Positions 28,032-33,360 of a stretch of 38,182 bases of DNA are shown piece after piece. Source of the stretch: an uncultured Bacteroidales bacterium (GTDB lineage Bacteria > Bacteroidota > Bacteroidia > Bacteroidales > Paludibacteraceae); NCBI GenBank assembly GCA_946404495.1, contig CAMJDT010000026.1:1-38182 (forward strand). The letters run 5' to 3'. Under the pieces are notes generated by a model. The model worked only from the letters and a program-made list of their open reading frames with translations. It made no database searches and was not told where the DNA came from. Made by a program: the position numbers and the translations under genes. Position 1 is the first letter of the stretch. Each line of letters opens with the position of its first letter.

Positions 28032-29745
28032 AGATATTAAAGTAGTAGAGTTATTTGCAGGAGTGGGCGGTTTCCGTATTGGATTGGAAGGCGCATCAGA
28101 TGCCTATAAAACCATTTGGAATAATCAATGGGAACCTTCCACGCAACATCAGGATGCTTCAATCGTTTACCAAGCACGATTTGGCAAGGAAGGACATAGT
28201 AATCAAGACATTAATCTCGTGAACACGAGCGATATACCCGACCACGATTTGTTGGTTGGCGGTTTCCCGTGCCAAGATTATTCAGTGGCGTCAACATTAA
28301 GCAAGTCTGGTGGTATCGAGGGCAAGAAAGGTGTGCTTTGGTGGCAAATATATCGTATCATCAACGAGAAAGGCGAGAATCGTCCGAATTACCTCTTCTT
28401 GGAGAACGTAGATCGTATCATTAACTCACCGGCTATACAACGCGGACGTGACTTTGCTATTATCTTAGCATCACTCTCAGATCTTGGTTATATCGTAGAA
28501 TGGCGTATTATCAACGCGGCCGACTATGGTATGCCACAACGTCGTCGACGTACCTACATTGTCGCATATAAGAAGAATAGCATTGTTGCCAACAAGGTTA
28601 TAAATAATCGAGATTGGGTGCTCTTTGATGGCGTGCTGGCAACCGCTTTCCCATTTGAACAAGTATATCGTACCGAGAGAACATTTGACATAGAGGGGTC
28701 TATTAAAGAGGTATCCGATAACTTCAATAAAGACAAGAAAGACACTCCTTTCTGCAATGCAGGAATAATGATTGACCGTCATGTCTATACTGTTAATGCT
28801 GACCCGAGATATGAAGGTCCGCGTCAATTGTTAGGTGATATAATTGTGGACGAAGAGTTTGTTCCGGAAGAATTCTTTATCTCAGACGAGGAGCTACCGA
28901 AATGGCAATATGAGAAAGGCGCAAAGAAGATTCACCGCGTAAGTAAAGAAGGCTTCGAGTACGACTTCTCCGAAGGAGGTATGGCTTTCCCTGACCCGTT
29001 AGATCGTCCTTCTCGGACAATGATTACCGGTGAAGGCGGAAGTGCCCCTTCACGTTTCAAACATGTCATCCAAACGCGTAGTGGTCGCTATCGTCGTTTA
29101 ATTCCTGTGGAGTTAGAGCGTCTAAACATGTTCCCAGACAACCAAACGCTGCACGCAGAAGTATCCGATGGTCGTCGCGCGTTCTTAATGGGTAATGCGC
29201 TCGTGTGCGGTATCGTGCGCGAGGTTGGCATATCGCTATATCGTTTCATCTACGACGAGGAACCGGTTTCTACTCATCCTATCGAGGAACACCGTGATAG
29301 ACAACCAAAGCTGGAGCTGTCTTTGTTCGAGCATACTGAAGATAAAATTGTCTATGCAGCTCCGAAAAAGACAGTAGTTTTAGACCCGATGAAACGTGTG
29401 CTTATCGGCTTGGTTAGAGAGGATAACGAGGAGTATTTTTTGGATGGCGGACAAACAAAGATTTACTATACTGGTAAGACAAAGAACTTCCCGTCCACGA
29501 TAGCGCTCAATAAGTTGTTCTACTTTATGCCGTATATCAAAGGAAAAGGTGTGAAAGATATTTACCTGATTAAAATCGCGCGTATCGGCAATAAGGCAGA
29601 AATCCATCCAAAGAGCAACGACAAGGAGCCACGATTGGTATTTGATTTGGAACTTATCCATCAATTCAAAGACTATAAGCCCATCCAGCTTAACATCTTC
29701 CATACCTATCGTGATACAACGTTGCTGGCTGTAGAGGATAAATAG
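28024..29745 (+). CDS. C5-cytosine DNA methyltransferase, partner of the Sau3AI-like enzyme
   Basis: The 573-residue enzyme has the ordered m5C motifs: I, ELFAGVGGFRIGLE (residues 9-22); IV, GGFPCQDYSVA with catalytic Cys83; VI, LFLENVDRI; VIII, MPQRRRRTYIVAY; IX, RYRRLIPVELERLNMFPDN; and X, LMGNALVCGIVREVG. A C-terminal extension of about 170 residues follows motif X, which is larger than in minimal m5C enzymes. It should protect host DNA against the upstream nuclease. ATG 28024 was chosen over TTG 28018. Confidence 0.92.
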   Translation: MSKDIKVVELFAGVGGFRIGLEGASDAYKTIWNNQWEPSTQHQDASIVYQARFGKEGHSNQDINLVNTSDIPDHDLLVGGFPCQDYSVASTLSKSGGIEGKKGVLWWQIYRIINEKGENRPNYLFLENVDRIINSPAIQRGRDFAIILASLSDLGYIVEWRIINAADYGMPQRRRRTYIVAYKKNSIVANKVINNRDWVLFDGVLATAFPFEQVYRTERTFDIEGSIKEVSDNFNKDKKDTPFCNAGIMIDRHVYTVNADPRYEGPRQLLGDIIVDEEFVPEEFFISDEELPKWQYEKGAKKIHRVSKEGFEYDFSEGGMAFPDPLDRPSRTMITGEGGSAPSRFKHVIQTRSGRYRRLIPVELERLNMFPDNQTLHAEVSDGRRAFLMGNALVCGIVREVGISLYRFIYDEEPVSTHPIEEHRDRQPKLELSLFEHTEDKIVYAAPKKTVVLDPMKRVLIGLVREDNEEYFLDGGQTKIYYTGKTKNFPSTIALNKLFYFMPYIKGKGVKDIYLIKIARIGNKAEIHPKSNDKEPRLVFDLELIHQFKDYKPIQLNIFHTYRDTTLLAVEDK

Positions 29746-29748
29746 GGA

Positions 29749-30984
29749 ATGAATAGACTTGTTCTCATAGGAAATGGTTTTGACCTGGCACATGGCTTGA
29801 AAACAAGCTATGCGGACTTTATCAATTGGTACTACGATAAAAGAATCAAAGAGATGGGTCGTACCTACGAAAAAGTATCAAGTGATGACCTGTGTTCTTT
29901 TAGATATCTAGGAGAAGGATTTTTGTACACATTTTTCTATGGAAATTCTATCCCTTGGAAGGAACGTGGTTATGGGAAAGATGTTTTCGAATCTTTGATT
30001 CAAAATAAGGTAGAGTTTGAATCTAGAATATTACCTCTCTTTGAAAGAATAAGAAAAGGAATTGCATCCAAAACGTGGGGAGGCATTGAACAAGATTATT
30101 ATGATATGCTAAAAGAATATGCTTTCCGTAATCCAAATGTAAACTCTACAGAACCTTCTATTAAGGCTTTAAACAAACAGTTGCGCTGTCTTCAAACATT
30201 GCTTGTGGAGTATTTGACAGAAGTTGAGAAAAAAGATGTGGAAATCATCCCAAGTATCTTAAATGCTATATATGCTCCATTGCGAGAGGAAGATATGTCT
30301 ATTCATGGTGTTGAGTGTCTTAAGGAGCATAAAGTTTATTGGGAAAAACAGAAAGACGATGGACCAATAGAAGAAAAGATAGACAAGTTTGGTTGGCATT
30401 ATTCTAGAACTATGCATAGAATTCAGCTATGGAAACAGTCACCGAGATGTAATGGTTATCCTGATGCATTCTATTTGCCAAATGAAATAATGTTCTTAAA
30501 TTTCAATTATACCAATACTGTACAACGTTATATTCAGCCTCGTTATCTAAACCAGGAAAATCACATACACGGCGTAATATCTAAACCAGAAAGTATCATC
30601 TTTGGCTATGGAGATGAATTAGATGACAAGTTCAAAGAGTTGAAGGCACACAAGAACAATGCGTGCTTATCCCATGTAAAATCTATTAAATATTTGGAGG
30701 CTCCTAACTACAGACAAATGTTGTCCTTTATAGAGTCTGAGCCTTTCCAAGTGCTTATCATGGGACATTCGTGTGGCAATTCAGACAGGACATTACTGAA
30801 TACCATCTTCGAGCATCCCAATTGTGTGTCTATTAAGCCATATTATTACATAACAGATAAGGAAAAAGGCACTGATAACTACATCGAACTGGTGCAACAC
30901 GTCAGCCGTAATTTTAATGATATGAAACTCATGCGCGACCGTGTTGTGAATAAGACACAATGCGAACCACTATTCCATAACTAA
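29749..30984 (+). CDS. AbiH-family phage abortive-infection protein
   Basis: The 411-residue protein begins with LVLIGNGFDLAHGLKTSYADFINWYY (residues 4-29), the characteristic AbiH opening. Later it has MFLNFNYTNTVQRY (about 245), HIHGVI...IIFGYGDELDD, and VLIMGHSCGNSDRTLLNTIFEH near residue 340. The family was named from a lactococcal abortive-infection gene; its mechanism is not known. It starts 3 bases after the methyltransferase stop, making a restriction-modification-AbiH operon. Confidence 0.88.
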   Translation: MNRLVLIGNGFDLAHGLKTSYADFINWYYDKRIKEMGRTYEKVSSDDLCSFRYLGEGFLYTFFYGNSIPWKERGYGKDVFESLIQNKVEFESRILPLFERIRKGIASKTWGGIEQDYYDMLKEYAFRNPNVNSTEPSIKALNKQLRCLQTLLVEYLTEVEKKDVEIIPSILNAIYAPLREEDMSIHGVECLKEHKVYWEKQKDDGPIEEKIDKFGWHYSRTMHRIQLWKQSPRCNGYPDAFYLPNEIMFLNFNYTNTVQRYIQPRYLNQENHIHGVISKPESIIFGYGDELDDKFKELKAHKNNACLSHVKSIKYLEAPNYRQMLSFIESEPFQVLIMGHSCGNSDRTLLNTIFEHPNCVSIKPYYYITDKEKGTDNYIELVQHVSRNFNDMKLMRDRVVNKTQCEPLFHN

Positions 30985-31001
30985 ACAAAACATTAACCAA
31001 T

Positions 31002-31379
31002 ATGATTATCACAACAACCCCGACCATAGAAGGTCACAGCATTAAGGAATACAAAGGTTTGGTGTCCGGAGAGGTTATCTTCGGAATGTAGTAATCGTTC
31101 GAGCTATGCGAGATAAGAACTTCCTCAAAGATTTTGGCGCATCGCTGCGGGATTTCTCCGCCGCTTCGCTCTGTCGATTATTACTTCGGAGGACGTACCG
31201 AGAGTTACGAAAGCGCTATGCTCGAAGGACGTGAGACCGCGCAGAAGGAGATGCAGCAACGTGCTACGCAGATGGGTGCCAATGCCATCGTAGGAGTCAG
31301 CTTTGGCTACGAGACGATGGGCCAATCCAACGGAATGATCATGATCTCCATCTCCGGCACAGCTGTCGTGATAGATTAA
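31002..31379 (+). pseudogene. YbjQ/UPF0145-family gene, broken by two lesions
   Basis: The start encodes the family opening IITTTPTIEGHSIKEYKG and GEVIFGM, then stops at 31089-31094. Coding resumes in another frame at 31094 (IVRAMRDKNFLKDFGASLRD). It returns to the first frame at 31179 (YYFGGRTESYESAMLEGRE through ANAIVGVSFGYET to SGTAVVID). The first lesion looks like two extra bases at 31089-31093. The second is an extra 25 bases, 31154-31178, flanked by GAT. Together they restore the frame, but stops remain. Confidence 0.75.
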
Positions 31380-31512
31380 CCGCACCATGCTTGAGGGGGA
31401 TAGCCACACAAAATAAAAATTTTTAGGGATTTTTTAGGGATTTTAGTCGTAAAATTGGCGATTTTTTGGCGATTATAGGAGTGACTGCCTACTCCCGGCA
31501 TGCCTAAAGCAG
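31380..31512. repeat. 11-bp T-rich repeats and hairpin upstream of a promoter
   Basis: No gene is present. TTTTTAGGGAT occurs twice back to back (31420-31441), followed by two TTGGCGATT units (31455-31475). A GGAGT...ACTCC hairpin at 31478-31495 and CCCGG lie between these repeats and the TACCTTTG element at 31513. The same layout recurs at 32537-32620. Confidence 0.6.
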
Positions 31513-31520
31513 TACCTTTG
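31513..31520 (+). promoter_or_regulatory. Promoter -7 element of a candidate ncRNA
   Basis: AAGCAGTACCTTTGCAGCG contains a perfect TAnnTTTG and is nearly identical to the promoter at 32613. No clear TTTG is found 20 bases upstream. Confidence 0.55.
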
Positions 31521-31533
31521 CAGCGGATTAGGT

Positions 31534-31620
31534 CAAAAACGTGTATTGAAATGCATGTTAGTAATCCTCAAAAATGTGTATTGAAACGTATTTTTGTGGT
31601 CCTTAAAAATGTGTATTAAA
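31534..31620. repeat. Three direct repeats with 35-base period
   Basis: CAAAAACGTGTATTGAAA (31534-31551), CAAAAATGTGTATTGAAA (31569-31586) and TAAAAATGTGTATTAAA (31604-31620). The period is exactly 35 bases and the sequence between copies is not conserved. Confidence 0.7.
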
Positions 31621-31668
31621 GACGATTGACAATATCGCCGCTATCAAGTACCTTGTAGCAGACGGACG

Positions 31669-31708
31669 GTATGGATACGGTATATACCGTTGTATATGAT
31701 ACCGGTAT
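31669..31708. promoter_or_regulatory. Operator-like palindrome cluster
   Basis: ACGGTATATACCGT (31677-31690) and ATACCGGTAT (31699-31708) are perfect palindromes built from the same GGTAT/ATACC half-site, with another GGTAT at 31669. This arrangement is typical of repressor binding sites, but no specific regulator can be assigned. Confidence 0.45.
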
Positions 31709-31795
31709 AGTCATAATGCACAAGGAAAGAAAATTCATTTTTTAACGCGGAAGCGTGATTTTTTGAAAAACGGGCTCTGAGAGCCGATAAATAAA

Positions 31796-31830
31796 GGCCA
31801 AAAAAATCTTCATTTTTTTGGCTTTTTTTT
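31796..31830 (+). terminator. Strong Rho-independent terminator
   Basis: A ten-pair stem of GCCAAAAAAA with TTTTTTTGGC around the loop TCTTCA is followed by eight T. It could also work on the other strand because the stem is flanked by A's. Confidence 0.85.
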
Positions 31831-31934
31831 GCATTTTTATTTGCATATTTGAGATGTCCCGATAATAAAGGAGTTGCGAGCGTTATCAACATTCATTCAC
31901 AATCGGGATGAAAGAGGGGGATGGAGAGGCCGGA

Positions 31935-31966
31935 TTTGCATATATGAAAAAAATGTTGTACCTTTG
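31935..31966 (+). promoter_or_regulatory. Promoter of the 158-residue protein gene
   Basis: TTTG at 31935-31938 and TACCTTTG at 31959-31966 have 20-base spacing, nearly identical in sequence to the gldD and ORF6N promoters. An ORF running through this promoter from 31908 is therefore not considered real. Confidence 0.82.
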
Positions 31967-32022
31967 CAGCCCGAAAAAAAATTCGCGATACGATCGCTCA
32001 AACGATTATTGCAATAGAGAGG

Positions 32023-32499
32023 ATGACTACGAACGCGCACATATTAACGATAGCATCGCATCTTGGCCAGATGCGGGCTTTATTGTGCGCGATGCCGGAG
32101 AGTAAAGAGAAAGAGCAGCTGATCGCATTGGCAGACGGGATGACGGATGAGATATTCTGTGCGCAGACGGACGTTGCTGATATGGGAAAACAGATCGCCG
32201 AGCTGAACAGGCAGTTGTATGAGCCGGTGGTGCAGGCGCAGATGGGGAAGAGGTGCCGGTATATAGATGCAGATGTGCTGAACAGTAAGGGCGTGTACAC
32301 GCCGGAGGAGTTCGATAAGATGCTATGCAAGGCATGCGAGGGTACCGGTAAAACGCTGGGCGAATTCCTCAAGAAATACGAGAAACTCGGCTATCTGGAT
32401 TTTCACGGGGAGAGTAAGAGAAAGATCCTGGAGCACTTACAGGAATGCTATCCAAGCATGCGGCGGTACGGTTATAATAACTTCATCGCATACTTCTAA
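32023..32499 (+). CDS. Hypothetical protein, 158 residues
   Basis: I do not recognise this protein. It is mostly helical and charged, with no signal peptide or membrane segment. A helical N-terminal half (AMPESKEKEQLIALADGMTDEIF, DVADMGKQIAELNRQLYE, possibly coiled coil) is followed by a segment with CRYIDADVLNSKGVYTPEEFDKMLCKACEGTGKTL and a helical end. CKACEGTGK resembles a P-loop only by chance: the residues before it do not form a Walker strand. It has its own promoter and terminator, so it is monocistronic. Confidence 0.65.
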   Translation: MTTNAHILTIASHLGQMRALLCAMPESKEKEQLIALADGMTDEIFCAQTDVADMGKQIAELNRQLYEPVVQAQMGKRCRYIDADVLNSKGVYTPEEFDKMLCKACEGTGKTLGEFLKKYEKLGYLDFHGESKRKILEHLQECYPSMRRYGYNNFIAYF

Positions 32500-32500
32500 A

Positions 32501-32528
32501 AGCCACTGGGTTTCAGTGGTTTTTTTTT
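32501..32528 (+). terminator. Terminator of the 158-residue protein gene
   Basis: CCACTG (32503-32508) pairs with CAGTGG (32514-32519) and is followed by nine T. Confidence 0.85.
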
Positions 32529-32536
32529 GCCCGTTT

Positions 32537-32579
32537 ATTGGGTTCCATTGGGTTTTTATTGGGTTTTCATTGGGTTTTT
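32537..32579. repeat. Four tandem ATTGGGTTTTY repeats upstream of a promoter
   Basis: ATTGGGTTCC, ATTGGGTTTTT, ATTGGGTTTTC and ATTGGGTTTTT lie end to end (10-11 bp period). A GGGC...GCCC hairpin and the promoter at 32589 follow. The 11-bp period places each GGG on the same helix face, as in the array at 31420. Confidence 0.75.
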
Positions 32580-32588
32580 GGGGCATAT

Positions 32589-32620
32589 TTTGCCCGGGTG
32601 GGAAATAAGCAGTACTTTTG
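32589..32620 (+). promoter_or_regulatory. Promoter with long structured leader
   Basis: TTTG at 32589-32592 and TACTTTTG at 32613-32620 have exactly 20-base spacing. Transcription would begin near 32626, just before the structured repeat element, giving a 5' leader of nearly 250 bases for the gene at 32874. Confidence 0.75.
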
Positions 32621-32629
32621 CAGCGTCTT

Positions 32630-32776
32630 TCGCGTTCGGCAATCGATCGCAACGGCTGACGACCCCGTCGTCATCAAGGCGACCGATGCCTCCGCTCTGA
32701 CACCCCATTCGAGCAAAGCTCTTTGGGGGCCCCGCTCTCCCCAAAAAATCCTTCGAATTTTTCGGGGACCCCGGAA
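32630..32776 (+). ncRNA. Structured repeat element, copy A
   Basis: This copy starts TCGCGTTCGGC and then has a GACGA/TCGTC hairpin and AGGC(7 nt)GCCT (32677-32691). The conserved core follows, from GCCTCCGCTCTGAC to GGCCCCGCTCTCCCC (32688-32743). It ends in a hairpin closed by CCCCA/CGGGG with an A/T stem, then ACCCC. Copy B at 37881 shares the core almost base for base, while its hairpin stems differ but still pair. The strand is taken from the promoter at 32589. The function is unknown. Confidence 0.6.
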
Positions 32777-32873
32777 GGACGAAGGACGCAAATAACTTTA
32801 TTTATTAACCCGCGAGGTTTGGGCTTGGGTACCCAGGAAGCGCTTCACCGGCTGAGCACAAACATTCGCAAAA

Positions 32874-33335
32874 ATGAAAGAGAATGGAAAGAAGTCCACG
32901 AAGGTGGCAACGAAAAAGACCACGAAGGTGGCAAGTAAAAAGACCACGAAGGTGGCAAGTAAGAAAGGTCAGACGGCCAGTAAGAAGGCTGAGAAGGCGA
33001 GTCGTGATTTCTACTTCATGAACGTGAAGTATGAAGGAATCGAGTCGGTAATAAAGATCGGCGAGTCGCGTGACGTAAGGATGAAGTACGTGGACGAGGA
33101 TACGTTCGTAGTGAAGGAAAAGGCAAAACGAGCTGCGGGCGGGTTGAGTCAGAAACAGACCACGCTGGATCGTACGGCGCATGGAAAAGTGAGCGTAGAT
33201 GACTACGGGGTGTATGTGCACTTCTACTTCCCGTTCACGGAGTTCAGCAAGAAGGCGAAGCTGGCGGAGGCGCTGGAGTCGGAGGCTGAGATGATGGGAG
33301 ATAGGATAATGGAGAAGGAAGAATTTACCATTTAA
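32874..33335 (+). CDS. Hypothetical protein with lysine-rich repeat tail, 153 residues
   Basis: The first 45 residues are a histone-like basic tail made of KK(T/S)TKVA(S/T) units, followed by KKGQTASKKAEKASR. The rest (about 46-153) is a small alpha/beta domain with FYFMNVKYEGIESVIKIGE, ESRDVRMKYVDEDTFVVKEK, and YGVYVHFYFPFTEFSKKAKLAEALESEAEMM. I do not recognise a family. The tail could bind DNA or RNA; this is inference from charge only. The DNA of the tail contains three CCAC-GAAG-GTGG hairpins, 24 bases apart. It precedes the primase-like gene by 25 bases and sits after the structured element. Confidence 0.65.
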   Translation: MKENGKKSTKVATKKTTKVASKKTTKVASKKGQTASKKAEKASRDFYFMNVKYEGIESVIKIGESRDVRMKYVDEDTFVVKEKAKRAAGGLSQKQTTLDRTAHGKVSVDDYGVYVHFYFPFTEFSKKAKLAEALESEAEMMGDRIMEKEEFTI

Positions 33336-33360
33336 GATTTAAGATTTAAGATTTAAAATT
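33332..33360. repeat. ATTTAAG tandem repeats before the primase-like gene
   Basis: Consecutive copies of ATTTAAG are followed by ATTTAAAATT directly before ATG 33361. The region lacks a Shine-Dalgarno sequence, as is common in Bacteroidota, and an unstructured AT-rich leader probably aids translation. Confidence 0.6.

Larger units (their letters stand above)
31525..31830 (+). ncRNA. Candidate small non-coding RNA
   Basis: Between the promoter at 31513 and a strong terminator at 31796-31830 there is no credible gene. The stretch contains three ~18-bp direct repeats, two palindromes, an ACGC-GGAA-GCGT hairpin followed by T6 (31745-31764), and a GGCTC-TGA-GAGCC hairpin (31773-31785), then the terminator. 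A 22-codon ORF at 31551-31619 spans repeats 2 and 3 and could be a leader peptide. Expression is inferred, not shown. Confidence 0.4.

Noticed and set aside
31908..32105. ORF running through the promoter at 31935-31966
   Set aside because: It contains the promoter and overlaps the better ORF at 32023 out of frame.
32338..32358. P-loop in the 158-residue protein (CEGTGKT)
   Set aside because: The flanking residues do not form a hydrophobic Walker strand and no Walker B follows.
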